Positions 17,303 to 26,126 of a stretch of 64,000 bases of DNA are shown in pieces (positions within the stretch are counted from its first letter, which is position 1; every line of letters starts with the position of its first letter). The notes beneath the pieces were generated by a model, which was not told the DNA's origin, did not search any database, and worked only from the letters and a program-made list of their open reading frames with translations. Location of the stretch: contig VGVQ01000008.1 in the NCBI GenBank assembly GCA_016874005.1, forward strand, positions 62,001 through 126,000, written 5' to 3'. The position numbers were made by a program, and so were the translations under genes. The stretch comes from Gemmatimonadota bacterium. Lineage in GTDB: Bacteria; Gemmatimonadota; Gemmatimonadetes; Gemmatimonadales; GWC2-71-9.

Positions 17303-17977
17303 ATGGCGACCCCGGTCGAAGTCCTTCGCGGGATCCCGATGTTCCAGCGGCTGGCTCCGGACGATCTGGCCGCCCTCGGGGCCCTGCTGCGGGAGCGGCG
17401 GTTCCCCAAGGGAGCGATCGTCGTCTCCCAGGGCGACCCTGGCGACGCCCTCTACCTGATCAGTGCCGGACAGCTCAAGGTCGCCGTGTTCGCCGAGGAC
17501 GGCCGCGAGGTCATTCTGTCGGTACTGGCGGCCGGCGGTTTCTTCGGCGAAATGGCCCTCCTCGATGACGAACCGCGATCGGCCCACGTCATCGCGATGA
17601 CGGATGCGGTGCTCCTCCAGCTTCGGCGAGAGGATTTCAGGGCGCGACTCCGGGGCTCGCCGGATCTGGGCATCGCTCTCTTGCGGGAACTGTCGGGCCG
17701 CCTCCGGCGCGCCGACGATACCATCGCGAGCTTGGCCCTCCTCGACGTCAACGGGCGGATTGCGACCCTCCTCCTCGATTTCGCCCGCCAGGAGGACGGC
17801 CGGCGAATCACCCGCAAACTGACCCATGCGACCATCGCCCAAATGGTGGGGGCCAGCCGGGAGACGGTCTCCCGCGCCATGCGCCAGTTCGCGCTCCGGG
17901 GCGCCATCGCGGTCAATCGCCGGGAGATCGTCATAATGGACCCCGAGTCGCTCCGCGGTTCGGCGCAGCGGACCTGA
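17303..17977 (+). CDS. Crp/Fnr-family transcriptional regulator
   Basis: A 224-residue one-component regulator from ATG 17303. Residues 1-120 form the cyclic-nucleotide-binding-like beta roll (LYLISAGQLKVAVF, GGFFGEMALLDDEPRSAHV, the latter resembling the phosphate-binding cassette region). A long helix follows, then a winged helix-turn-helix with THATIAQMVGASRETVSRAMRQF near 175-198. There are no Fnr-type N-terminal cysteines. It likely binds the perfect CRP-type box just upstream. The next gene, an MBL-fold hydrolase, begins five bases after its stop. Confidence 0.92.
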   Translation: MATPVEVLRGIPMFQRLAPDDLAALGALLRERRFPKGAIVVSQGDPGDALYLISAGQLKVAVFAEDGREVILSVLAAGGFFGEMALLDDEPRSAHVIAMTDAVLLQLRREDFRARLRGSPDLGIALLRELSGRLRRADDTIASLALLDVNGRIATLLLDFARQEDGRRITRKLTHATIAQMVGASRETVSRAMRQFALRGAIAVNRREIVIMDPESLRGSAQRT

Positions 17978-17982
17978 CCGGC

Positions 17983-18840
17983 GTGCCCTGGGCCATCCGG
18001 TTCTGGGGGACCCGCGGTTCGATCCCGGCACCGGGGCCTGGGACGGTTCGGTACGGCGGCAACACCGCTTGCCTCGAACTGGTCGCCCCGGATGGCCGAC
18101 GCCTGGTGCTCGACGCCGGGACCGGGATACGGTCCTTGGGTCTTGCCCTGCCGCCATCGGCACGGGACCCGGTCGTGATCCTTCTGAGCCACACCCACTG
18201 GGACCACATCCAGGGACTCCCGTTTTTCGCTCCCCTCTATCGTCCCGAAGCGACCGTATCGATCATCGGTCCGGCACCGGCCACCGGGCGTCTCGGGGAC
18301 GTTCTTCGCGACCAGATGGGTGCCGCGGTGTTCCCGGTGTCTTTGTCCGCCTGGACCGCCACCCTCGACGTTCGCGAGGTCGCCGAAGGTGCCTTCGAGG
18401 CTGGTGGGTTTTCGGTCAAGGCGCTGCACCTGTGTCACCCCGGCACCACCCTGGGGTATCGGATCGGCATTCAACCGGGGTCGCCGGAATTGGCCTATCT
18501 AACCGATAACGAGATCGCCGGGTGGGACGCGCCAGATCGGCGGGCCCGCCTTGTACGGTTCTTGCACGCCTGCGACACGATGATCCACGACGCGATGTAC
18601 CTCTCGAACCGGGGAGCCGGCCGCCGAGGGTGGGGGCACTCGACCGCGGCCGAAGCCGTCCGCCTCGCGAGCGAGGCCCGAGTCAACCGGCTGGTCCTGT
18701 TCCACCACGACCCGGAACACACTGACGACGACCTCGAACGACTGCTCACCGAAGCGGAGCAGGTCCGGGCCGACTCGGGCGGCCGATTCGACATTCAGAT
18801 CGCGGCGGAGGGCGTCGCCCTCGGGCCGGCCGGAGGGTGA
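17983..18840 (+). CDS. MBL-fold metallo-hydrolase
   Basis: A 285-residue metallo-beta-lactamase-fold protein beginning at GTG 17983 with IRFWGTRGSIPAPG, as in the PhnP/cyclic-phosphodiesterase-like branch. The metal motif is HTHWDHIQG near residue 67; further ligands are probably in LTDNE and in FHHDPEHTDDDL. The family contains phosphodiesterases and RNase Z relatives, so hydrolysis of a phosphodiester is likely but the substrate is not known. Its position directly behind a Crp-type regulator makes a cyclic nucleotide an attractive guess only. Confidence 0.82.
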   Translation: MPWAIRFWGTRGSIPAPGPGTVRYGGNTACLELVAPDGRRLVLDAGTGIRSLGLALPPSARDPVVILLSHTHWDHIQGLPFFAPLYRPEATVSIIGPAPATGRLGDVLRDQMGAAVFPVSLSAWTATLDVREVAEGAFEAGGFSVKALHLCHPGTTLGYRIGIQPGSPELAYLTDNEIAGWDAPDRRARLVRFLHACDTMIHDAMYLSNRGAGRRGWGHSTAAEAVRLASEARVNRLVLFHHDPEHTDDDLERLLTEAEQVRADSGGRFDIQIAAEGVALGPAGG

Positions 18841-18842
18841 CG

Positions 18843-19508
18843 ATGGGTATCCTGCGCTGCGCGCTGGTGGCTCTGGCCTGTTCTGCTGCTGCACCCCACG
18901 GGGTAGCGCAGACGGACCGGTCGGTGGCGGTGCTGCCGCTCGAAAACAGCGGGAGCTACGGGCGCGACAAGGACGAGTTCGACGCCCTGCGCCGCGGCCT
19001 GGCCGGGATGCTCGGCGCCGAGTTGACTGCCCGCGGCGCCCGGGTGGTGAGCCGGGAGCAGGTCCAAAAGCTGGTGGACGCCGAGGCATCCCCCGCCGAT
19101 CGTGTCGACCTCGCCACCGCGTCGCGAATCGGGAAGGCGCTGGGGGCCCGCTACGTGGTCTCAGCCAGCTTCGTCGACCTGTACGGCGACTTCCGGATCG
19201 ACGCCAACATCATCGACGTAACCAGCGGCGCGGTGATCAAGGTGGTCCGGAGCGACCCGAAACTCACCGATCGTCGCCAGATGTTCCGGATCGTCCAGTC
19301 GGTCGCCGGCCGATTGGCTGAGTCGATGCAGCTGTCCGGCAGTGGAACGACTCGCACCCTGGCCACGGAGGCCTTGGTGGCCTACGCCCGCGGAATCTGG
19401 TACCTCGACCGCGGCGACCGGGCCAAGGCCGCGACCGCTCTGAGCGAGGCGGTGCGGGCCGCCCCGGATTTCGCCGAGGCGAAGGCCGAGCTGGCCAGGA
19501 TCGGGTGA
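18843..19508 (+). CDS. Exported CsgG/TolB-N-terminal-like protein with a TPR-like tail
   Basis: A 221-residue exported protein (signal peptide to about residue 23, AxA-Q). The core begins SVAVLPLENSGSYGRDKDEFDALRRGL and contains GARYVVSASFVDLYGDFRIDANIIDV, the alpha/beta pattern shared by CsgG, FlgO and TolB N-terminal domains. The last 45 residues look like one TPR unit (ALVAYARGIWYLDRGDRAKAATALSEAV). ATG 18843 is favoured because GGAGG precedes it by about six bases. An outer-membrane or periplasmic role is inferred; the exact function is unknown. Confidence 0.68.
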   Translation: MGILRCALVALACSAAAPHGVAQTDRSVAVLPLENSGSYGRDKDEFDALRRGLAGMLGAELTARGARVVSREQVQKLVDAEASPADRVDLATASRIGKALGARYVVSASFVDLYGDFRIDANIIDVTSGAVIKVVRSDPKLTDRRQMFRIVQSVAGRLAESMQLSGSGTTRTLATEALVAYARGIWYLDRGDRAKAATALSEAVRAAPDFAEAKAELARIG

Positions 19509-19515
19509 TGACTCG

Positions 19516-20799
19516 TTAGGCGCCGGGAGCGATCAGCGGCGAGCGGCCGAAGTCTCCCCGGAGGGCCTTGAATCCCAGAAAAAGTCCGAGGTGAATCGGC
19601 AGGAAAAGGGCGATCAGATCGAGATTGCCCTGGTCGAACCAGGGAAGACCCTTGGCGACCAGACCGCCGAGCGAAAAGGACAGCGCCAGCCCGGAACTGA
19701 ACATCGCGAGTCCCCGCCGGGCGGGATTGCCACCCAGCACGCCGGTCGGCATCGCCCAGGCCACCAAGAGCGACACGATGTTGAGCTGGAGAACGTTCTC
19801 GTTCCAGCCGGCGAACTGGTGCCCGGAGACCAACCAGAGCCCCATCAAGGTCAACCCCGCCAGCCCGGCGGCGAAAGACCAGAATCCACCGGCTGCGACG
19901 AACAAGAACCGCCACCGCCCTCCGAAACGCCCGGCGACCCAGCCCGCTGCGACCAGGACAATGCCGGCCACCATCCCGAGCGCCGCGAATCGGGGCAGCC
20001 AGTTCGAGGGGCGTTCCGCCACCGAGAACCGGTCGCTTTCGACCAGGTGCCGGGTCTCCTTCACCAACGGGTGGACCCGACCGTCGGGATCCCGGACCGC
20101 GATCGCGGCCAGGTAGGGACGCAAGGAGATCGGGAGGAACATCTCCTCCCAGGCGTTCAAGCGCCGGTCGGCCGGGTGGCCCAGTCCGATGTTGAGCAAG
20201 GTGTACATCGCCGGCGAATTCTCGGTGGTCCGCCGGGTATGGTCGCGGAAGGTCCATGGCGTCCGCACGGTGTCGGCCCACGCCTTGATCTGGCCGCCAA
20301 CCACCTTGTCCAAGGCATCCCGAATCCGAGTCGAGCAGTTGTCGAGGTAGTAGTGGTACTGATACTCCTGGTTCTCCGGTCGCCGGTTCCAGTCCAGGAA
20401 ATCACGAAGCGCCACCCGAGCCTCTGGGGCGAGGTCGAGCTCCTGCGACCAGATCGAGCGCCCGGCTCGGCGGTACCCCTCGAGGTACGCCTCGGCGGCG
20501 GCATCTCCCATCGAATACCGGAGATCGCCCGCCGCGAACCGGCCGAAAAACCGAAGCCGGTCGGCCAGCGTGCGCCCGAAGCTGAAGCGACCGTAGTCGA
20601 ACCCCCAACTGGTTCCCGTCCCGGCGTCGGCGATCACCAGCGCGTTGTGGCCGAAACGCTCCCAGATCAAGTCGCCGGGGTCGAAGGTGAGCAGGTAGAC
20701 GGTCAACTCGGCGCCTGGAACGCTGTCCACCCGGGGAGCGGGAGTTGCCTGGCCGGCTAACAGCAGACCGGCCGAGGCGATACCGCCGAGCAGCGTCAC
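19516..20799 (-). CDS. DUF4105 (Lnb N-terminal-like) membrane protein
   Basis: A 427-residue protein from GTG 20799, overlapping the preceding stop by four bases (GTGA). After a signal sequence comes a DUF4105 domain of about 230 residues: GDLIWERFGHNALVIAD, TSWGFDYGRFSF, and the paired YQYHYYLDNCSTRIRDALD, where the His and Cys resemble the papain-like/NlpC active residues of the family. The C-terminal 160 residues contain four or five membrane helices. Substrate unknown; the N-terminal domain is predicted outside the cytoplasm. Last gene of the run beginning at sigA. Confidence 0.8.
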   Translation of the reverse strand: MTLLGGIASAGLLLAGQATPAPRVDSVPGAELTVYLLTFDPGDLIWERFGHNALVIADAGTGTSWGFDYGRFSFGRTLADRLRFFGRFAAGDLRYSMGDAAAEAYLEGYRRAGRSIWSQELDLAPEARVALRDFLDWNRRPENQEYQYHYYLDNCSTRIRDALDKVVGGQIKAWADTVRTPWTFRDHTRRTTENSPAMYTLLNIGLGHPADRRLNAWEEMFLPISLRPYLAAIAVRDPDGRVHPLVKETRHLVESDRFSVAERPSNWLPRFAALGMVAGIVLVAAGWVAGRFGGRWRFLFVAAGGFWSFAAGLAGLTLMGLWLVSGHQFAGWNENVLQLNIVSLLVAWAMPTGVLGGNPARRGLAMFSSGLALSFSLGGLVAKGLPWFDQGNLDLIALFLPIHLGLFLGFKALRGDFGRSPLIAPGA

Positions 20800-21881
20800 A
20801 GGGTGATGTCCCGTCCGTCCGCGTCTGACCGGTAGATGGCCTCGATCACCTTGAGGACCCGGAGGTGCTCCTGGAGGCTCGGAGCGGGGGCCCGGCCCCC
20901 GATGGCCGCGAGAAAGTGGGCCCACTGCGCCTTGAAAGAGGCAATGAAAGCGATGTCGCGACTGAAGGACCCGGTGGGCGAGACATCGTGAGCCACGCCG
21001 TGAATTTCCTTCCAGACGTGCAGCGGGTTGATCCCGGCCGAGCCCTTACTGCCGCGGATCCCCGCTCCGAACCGTTCGCCTTCGCCGATGTGGCGCCAGG
21101 TGACATCGATGAAGATCGACGCTCCGTTCTCGCACACGACGAACGCGCTCCCCGACTGCTCCACCACCCGCTCGCCACCGGACCGGGTGAGCGCCGCGCT
21201 GACCCGAACCGGGGCGGGGCCGCCGGCGAGCCAGAAGCCGAGGTCGAGCATGGTGAGCCCGAGATCGAACATGGCGCCGCCGCCGGATTCGCTCCGCTTC
21301 TCGCGCCAGCCGAGCGAGGTCCGCGCCGGACGCGCCAGATGCCAACTGGCCCGAACACTCGAGATGTAGCCGAGTTCCCCGGCCTGCACGAAGCTCCGGA
21401 CCGCCTGGACGTCGGGGCGATAGCGGTGCGTCATCCCGACCATCACCACCTTCTCCTTCTTCTCGGCGAGCCGAATGACCTTCTGGGCGCCGGTCGAGGT
21501 CAGGGCGAGCGGCTTTTCGATCAGGACGTGGAGGTTGGCGGCGAGCGCCGCCGCGAGGTGGGACTCGTGGAGATGGTTGGGGGTCGCGATCAGGACCGCG
21601 TCGAGCGCCTCGTGCTGAAGCAGGTCTTCGAAGTCATCATAGACGTTCTCGATGCCGGACCGGTCCGCCAGCGCCCGGGCCTTGGGCAGGTCGGTGTCGC
21701 AAAGGGCGACCAACGATACCGCCCGCAGCTTTCGCAGCACGCTCAGATGGGCGACCTGGACCACGGCGCCCGCCCCCACGATGCCTAACCGAACGGGCCG
21801 GTCGAAGCCGTCCAGTTCGAGCGCGGCGCGGGGAGCGGGCGTGGGTCGCGAATGGGGTCCCGAACGACGATTGCCGGTCAT
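20796..21881 (-). CDS. Gfo/Idh/MocA-family oxidoreductase
   Basis: A 361-residue NAD(P)-dependent oxidoreductase. The Rossmann motif is VRLGIVGAGAVVQVAH near residue 30; the family EKPLALT motif (here IEKPLALTSTGA) is near 118, with the catalytic lysine, and the C-terminal sheet follows. An in-frame region upstream of ATG 21881 is open but overlaps the spoIID-like gene and is not conserved. Substrates of the family are usually sugars or cyclitols; none can be assigned here. Confidence 0.88.
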   Translation of the reverse strand: MTGNRRSGPHSRPTPAPRAALELDGFDRPVRLGIVGAGAVVQVAHLSVLRKLRAVSLVALCDTDLPKARALADRSGIENVYDDFEDLLQHEALDAVLIATPNHLHESHLAAALAANLHVLIEKPLALTSTGAQKVIRLAEKKEKVVMVGMTHRYRPDVQAVRSFVQAGELGYISSVRASWHLARPARTSLGWREKRSESGGGAMFDLGLTMLDLGFWLAGGPAPVRVSAALTRSGGERVVEQSGSAFVVCENGASIFIDVTWRHIGEGERFGAGIRGSKGSAGINPLHVWKEIHGVAHDVSPTGSFSRDIAFIASFKAQWAHFLAAIGGRAPAPSLQEHLRVLKVIEAIYRSDADGRDITL

Positions 21882-21892
21882 GGCCGTCCCCT

Positions 21893-23185
21893 TTAGTACA
21901 GGCGCTGGATTTCGGTGCCCGGAAAATAAGCGGCCAGAATCTCCTGGTAGGTAGCCCCGGCCCGGGCCCGGCCGACGGCGCCCCACTGGCACATCCCGAC
22001 CCCGTGGCCGTTACCCCCGCCAACCGCGGTCACCCGAACCAGCCGGCCGCCCTCGCGGGCCAGCTGGATGGTGAACTGGGTGCTCCGGAGCCAACCTCCG
22101 TCCGCCCCCCGCAATACCTGGCGAATTGTTTGCTGGCCTCGCACCGGATATGTCCGCCCGCTGGCGGTGACCAGCAACTCTGAGGCCCGACCGGCAACCG
22201 ATCGATCCACGATCTGGAGGTCGCTGGGACGAGCGATGGCCTCGGGCGGATGCCCCGCCAAACGGGCGTTCGCCGCCAAGACGCGGCCCAGCCCGTCGAC
22301 GTTCCACTCCTCGCGCCAGCGAAACCGAGGCGAACCAGCACAATAGGCCTCGCCCGCGGGGCTCCGATCCGATATCGACCGGAGGTACGATTGGCCTGGA
22401 CCGGAGAAGACCGCCTCGACCGCCTCGGTCCGCCCGCCGCAGGTCGAATGGAAGAACGCCTCGATGACCGCGCCGCCATGGGTGACCACCTGCCCCCGGG
22501 TGGCGTTGACCGCGGTCCAGCCCATCGGGGTCTCGGCCTGGACACCGCCATAGGCCTGGTCCGAAATCGTGCTGACGAGGTCGTAGCCGCGCACCCGGTA
22601 TCGGCCCAGCGCCCGCATCGCGACGGTTCGGGAAATCACGGCCTGGGCGTACACGGCCTCACTGTCCGCTGGCGGTCGGCGACCCATCTCGGCATTGACG
22701 ACCCCGGCCACGTACGACTCGATGGACACCAGGTTGACCGCCATCAGGCCCGCGGGCGTCGGGCTGACCACGACGTCGCCGCGATATTCCCTTCCCGCGA
22801 TTCGGACCGCGGCCGCGGTGTCGGCCGACCGAACCGTCATCGCCGTCATCGGGGAGGAGGCCGCCCCGCCGACCCGCAGCCGAAGCCCGCTGCCATCGCT
22901 CGTCACCACGGCGGTGGCGCCGGGGGGCACTTCGGTCAGTCCGCCTCCGTCGGGCCCGGACACCAGCAGGGCGCCCCCGCCGCCGAGGATGAGTTCCGCC
23001 TGGCCCAACACGAGGCCCACCCGAACCGCTGGTTCGGTCGTGGCGGCGGTTGGAAGCCCTCCAACCTCCACCGGCGCGCAGCCCGCGAGCGCCAGGCAGA
23101 AACCGGTGACGGCGACACCGGCCCCGATCGGGGGTAAGCGGCCGGTCGGCTCCCTGCCCCGCAGGTTATCCGCGATAATTGCCAA
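21893..23185 (-). CDS. SpoIID/LytB-domain lipoprotein, putative peptidoglycan lytic enzyme
   Basis: A 430-residue protein whose N-terminal hydrophobic stretch ends in LALAGC, a lipobox. The SpoIID domain covers about 140-420: VNLVSIESYVAGVVNAEMG, AVYAQAVISRTVAMRA, FFHSTCGGRTEAVEAVF and the terminal GHGVGMCQWGAVGRA. The glutamate in SIESYVAGVVNAEM is the likely catalytic region. SpoIID enzymes cut glycan strands lacking stem peptides. The only start giving this signal is TTG 23185, overlapping yajQ by 20 bases; a later start would lose the lipobox. SPOR proteins recognise the same denuded glycan, and one is encoded at 5219. Confidence 0.85.
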   Translation of the reverse strand: MAIIADNLRGREPTGRLPPIGAGVAVTGFCLALAGCAPVEVGGLPTAATTEPAVRVGLVLGQAELILGGGGALLVSGPDGGGLTEVPPGATAVVTSDGSGLRLRVGGAASSPMTAMTVRSADTAAAVRIAGREYRGDVVVSPTPAGLMAVNLVSIESYVAGVVNAEMGRRPPADSEAVYAQAVISRTVAMRALGRYRVRGYDLVSTISDQAYGGVQAETPMGWTAVNATRGQVVTHGGAVIEAFFHSTCGGRTEAVEAVFSGPGQSYLRSISDRSPAGEAYCAGSPRFRWREEWNVDGLGRVLAANARLAGHPPEAIARPSDLQIVDRSVAGRASELLVTASGRTYPVRGQQTIRQVLRGADGGWLRSTQFTIQLAREGGRLVRVTAVGGGNGHGVGMCQWGAVGRARAGATYQEILAAYFPGTEIQRLY

Positions 23186-23669
23186 ATTTGAGTTCGATGC
23201 CGAAGTCCTGAGACCTGAGAAACGCGATCACGGCCTGCAGTTCGTCCCGGGACGGTGATGTCACCCGGACCTCATCTCCCTGGATCGACGCCTGGACCTT
23301 CTTGAAGCCGTGCTCCTTGATGGCCTTCGTCATCTTCTTCGCGGTCTCTTGGTCGATCCCCTGGGTGAGCGTGGCCGTGGCGCGAACCGCCGTGCCGGTG
23401 GCCGGCTCGTAGTCCCCGACCTTGATGTTCTTCGCGGGGACTCCGCGCTTGGCGCACTTCGTCAGCAGCACGTCGACCAGCTGCTTCATCCGGAACTCGT
23501 CATCGGCGAACAGCTTGATGACGGCGTTGGCCCGGTCGAAGTCGACGGTAGCCTGCGATCCCTTGAAGTCGTATCGCTGACCGATCTCCTTGACGGTCTG
23601 GTTGACGGCGTTGTCGACCTCCTGGAGATCGGCGCCGGTCGAGATGTCGAACGAGGAGTTCGTGGCCAT
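23166..23669 (-). CDS. YajQ-family cyclic-di-GMP/nucleotide-binding protein
   Basis: A 167-residue protein with the YajQ hallmarks: SSFDISTGADLQEVDNAVNQ at the N terminus, QRYDFKGSQATVDF, and KKVQASIQGDEVRVTSPSRDELQAVI near the C terminus. Members bind cyclic di-GMP in Xanthomonas and are otherwise widespread with unclear roles. It lies seven bases after the sigma-factor stop and its end overlaps the spoIID-like gene. Confidence 0.93.
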   Translation of the reverse strand: MATNSSFDISTGADLQEVDNAVNQTVKEIGQRYDFKGSQATVDFDRANAVIKLFADDEFRMKQLVDVLLTKCAKRGVPAKNIKVGDYEPATGTAVRATATLTQGIDQETAKKMTKAIKEHGFKKVQASIQGDEVRVTSPSRDELQAVIAFLRSQDFGIELKFGNYRG

Positions 23670-23676
23670 GACAGGT

Positions 23677-24546
23677 TCAGGAAAGGTAACTCTCGAGGGC
23701 CTTGGACCGACTCACGTGGCGGAGCCGGCTCAACGCTTTCTCCTTGATCTGGCGAACCCGTTCCCTGGTGATCCCGAGCTTGGTCCCGATTTCCTCGAGC
23801 GTCATCGGCTCCGGGCCCTCGAGCCCGAAGTACATCCGGAGGATCTTCGCCTCACGGTCACGCAGGCTGCCGAGAACCTCCTCGATCGACTGGGTCAGGG
23901 CTCGTTCGAAGGTCTCGGCGTCGGGGCCCGGGTTCTGGGTGTCGGGGAGGTAGTCGAACAGCCGGTTTTCTTCCCCAGGGGTGAGCGGCGCATCCAGGGA
24001 GACATGGTTCTGGGAAATCGAGAGGGTCTTCTCGACCTCCTCGACCTCGATATCCATGCTTTCGGCCACCTCGGCGGCGGTCGGTTCCCGCCCCAGCTCC
24101 TGCTGCAAGGCGGAACTGCGCCGGGTGATTCGGTGCAGCGTTCCGGCGCGGTTGAGCGGCACCCGGACGATCCGGCTCTGCTCCGCCAACGCCTGGAGTA
24201 TGGCCTGCCGAATCCACCACACCGCGTACGAAATGAACTTGATCCCCTTGGTCTCGTCGAACTTGTGCGCCGCCCGAATGAGGCCGAGGTTGCCTTCATT
24301 GATCAGATCGGAGAGCGAGACACCCTGGTTCTGGTATTTCTTGGCCACCGACACCACGAACCGGAGATTGCTGCGGACCAGCTTGTCGAGCGCTTCCTCT
24401 TCACCACCACGGATCCGCTGGGCCAGTACCACCTCTTCGTCCTGATTGATGAGGGGATAGCGGCTGATTTCTCGGAGATACACGTCGAGCGACCCATCGT
24501 CGCCCGATGGGCCCGATTTGCCGGTTCCAACCCGGATGGGCCGCAT
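23677..24546 (-). CDS. Sigma-70-family RNA polymerase sigma factor, RpoD/SigA type without region 1.1
   Basis: A 289-residue sigma factor. Region 1.2 is LDVYLREISRYPLINQDEE; region 2 has SDLINEGNLGLIRAAHKFDETKGIKFISYAVWWIRQAI; region 3 follows, and region 4 has TLEEIGTKLGITRERVRQIKEKALSRLRH. Region 1.1 and the non-conserved insertion are missing, so it is short for an RpoD. It may be a compact primary factor or a group 2 (RpoS-like) factor. ATG 24546 is preceded by GAGGAA. Two palindromes lie in its upstream gap. Confidence 0.92.
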   Translation of the reverse strand: MRPIRVGTGKSGPSGDDGSLDVYLREISRYPLINQDEEVVLAQRIRGGEEEALDKLVRSNLRFVVSVAKKYQNQGVSLSDLINEGNLGLIRAAHKFDETKGIKFISYAVWWIRQAILQALAEQSRIVRVPLNRAGTLHRITRRSSALQQELGREPTAAEVAESMDIEVEEVEKTLSISQNHVSLDAPLTPGEENRLFDYLPDTQNPGPDAETFERALTQSIEEVLGSLRDREAKILRMYFGLEGPEPMTLEEIGTKLGITRERVRQIKEKALSRLRHVSRSKALESYLS

Positions 24547-24574
24547 GTTCCTCGCTACCTCGCCGTCGACGGGT

Positions 24575-24591
24575 GTTGATCCTCGATCAAC
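24575..24591. repeat. Inverted repeat GTTGATC-CTC-GATCAAC upstream of the sigma-factor gene
   Basis: Seven-base perfect arms with a three-base centre, 29-45 bases before the sigma-factor start. Size and position fit an operator or a leader hairpin; no binding protein can be named. Confidence 0.55.
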
Positions 24592-24607
24592 CTACCCCGC
24601 GTGCCCG

Positions 24608-24621
24608 CCGTTGCGCAACGG
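24608..24621. repeat. Perfect 14-bp palindrome CCGTTGCGCAACGG between two minus-strand genes
   Basis: The palindrome sits immediately after the aldehyde dehydrogenase stop and 62 bases before the sigma-factor start. Lack of a loop and of a T-run disfavours an intrinsic terminator; a dimeric regulator site is possible. Confidence 0.5.
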
Positions 24622-24622
24622 A

Positions 24623-26110
24623 TCAGTCGTAGTTGTCGATCTGGGCCCGCTGCAAGGTCCCGGAATAGTCGACGTAGCACACCTTGGTCTCGGAGAAGAA
24701 GTGGTATCCCTCCCACCCGACCTCGCGATGCCCATTGCCGGTCTCTTTGATCCCGCCGAAGGGCAGGTGCGCCTCGGCCCCGATGGTCGGCGCGTTGACG
24801 TAAGTGATCCCGTTATCGAGTTCCTGGATGGCGCGGAACGCCAGGTTGACGTCGCGAGTGTAGATCGAACTCGACAACCCATATCGGACACCGTTGTTGA
24901 TCGCGACCGCTTCATCGAACGAGCCGACCTCGATCACGGACAGGACCGGCCCGAAGATCTCCTCGTTGGCCACCCGATGATCCGGGGAGACTCCGGCCAG
25001 GATCGTCGGCCGATAGAACCAGCCTTTGTCGAACGCCTTGCCCGAGGGACGGCCACCGCCGGCGACGACCTCGGCCCCTTGCTTCCTGGCGATGGCCAAG
25101 TACCGCTCGACCTTGTCGCGAGCCGCCTCGTGGACCAGGGGACCAACGTCAGTCTTCGGTTTCCGGCCGTCGCCCAAGACCAGGGTTTCGACCCGCTTGA
25201 CCAATCGTTCGAGAAACCGGTCGTGGACCCGTTTGTGGAGGAGGAGCCGGCTGGTCGCGGTGCAGCGTTGCCCGGTCGTTCCGAAGGCCCCCCAGACCAC
25301 CCCATCCAGCGCCAGATCCAAGTCGGCATCGTCCATCACGATCATGGCGTTTTTGCCGCCCATCTCGAGCGAGACCCGTTTGTGCATTCGGCCACAGGTT
25401 TCGCCGACGAAGGCGCCCGTCGTGGTCGACCCGGTGAACGAGATCACCGGCACCCCGGGGTGCTCGACCAATGCCTTGCCGACCGTCTCGCCGCGACCGT
25501 GCACCAGTTGAACCACTCCGGGCGGCAACCCCGCATCGAGCAGCAGTTGGAGCAGCAGGGTGGCCGTGTGGGGGACGTCCTCCGACGGCTTGAGGACGAT
25601 GGTGTTCCCGCACAGCAGCGCCGGGAACATCTTCCAGGTCGGGATCGCCAGCGGGAAGTTGAACGGGGTGATCAGTCCGACGACCCCGATCGGCCGCCGA
25701 TAGCTCATCGCCCACTTCTGCCGCAACTCCGACGGCACCGTGTGTCCGAAGAGGCGACGCCCCTCCGAGGCGGCGTAATACGCCGTATCGATGGCTTCTT
25801 GGACGTCGCCCTTGGTTTCGGCGACCACCTTCCCCATCTCTCGGGTCATCGCGTCGGCCAGGGCGTCCTTTCGCTCGACCAAGAGGTCGCCGACCCGGCG
25901 CAGGATGTCGCCCCGTGCCGGCGCCGGGGTCCGCGACCACGGCCCGAAGGCTTTGGACGCCGCTTGAACGGCGTTCGCGACGTCCTTCGGGCTCGAGTCG
26001 GGGAATTTCCCGATCAAGTCCGAGATGTCGGCTGGGTTCCGGTTCTCGAAATAGCGGCCGGTGGTCGGTCCAACCCACTTGCCCGCAATGAAATTCTGGA
26101 ATGTCGTCAT
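24623..26110 (-). CDS. NAD(P)-dependent aldehyde dehydrogenase
   Basis: A 495-residue aldehyde dehydrogenase. Conserved features in order: [34 protein letters not shown], the cofactor loop SFTGSTTTG, the general base in LEMGGKN, the nucleophile in GQRCTATSR, and the late [10 protein letters not shown] and [11 protein letters not shown]. The sequence is nearer the aminoadipate-semialdehyde/succinate-semialdehyde branch than betaine aldehyde dehydrogenases, but the substrate is not certain. It follows the small membrane-protein gene by 16 bases at the end of the larE-to-ALDH run. Confidence 0.9.
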   Translation of the reverse strand: MTTFQNFIAGKWVGPTTGRYFENRNPADISDLIGKFPDSSPKDVANAVQAASKAFGPWSRTPAPARGDILRRVGDLLVERKDALADAMTREMGKVVAETKGDVQEAIDTAYYAASEGRRLFGHTVPSELRQKWAMSYRRPIGVVGLITPFNFPLAIPTWKMFPALLCGNTIVLKPSEDVPHTATLLLQLLLDAGLPPGVVQLVHGRGETVGKALVEHPGVPVISFTGSTTTGAFVGETCGRMHKRVSLEMGGKNAMIVMDDADLDLALDGVVWGAFGTTGQRCTATSRLLLHKRVHDRFLERLVKRVETLVLGDGRKPKTDVGPLVHEAARDKVERYLAIARKQGAEVVAGGGRPSGKAFDKGWFYRPTILAGVSPDHRVANEEIFGPVLSVIEVGSFDEAVAINNGVRYGLSSSIYTRDVNLAFRAIQELDNGITYVNAPTIGAEAHLPFGGIKETGNGHREVGWEGYHFFSETKVCYVDYSGTLQRAQIDNYD

Positions 26111-26126
26111 CTGAGGTCAGCAGAGG

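Noticed and set aside
24608-24621. Intrinsic terminator for the aldehyde dehydrogenase gene
   Set aside because: A 14-base palindrome with no loop and no following T-run cannot form a normal terminator.
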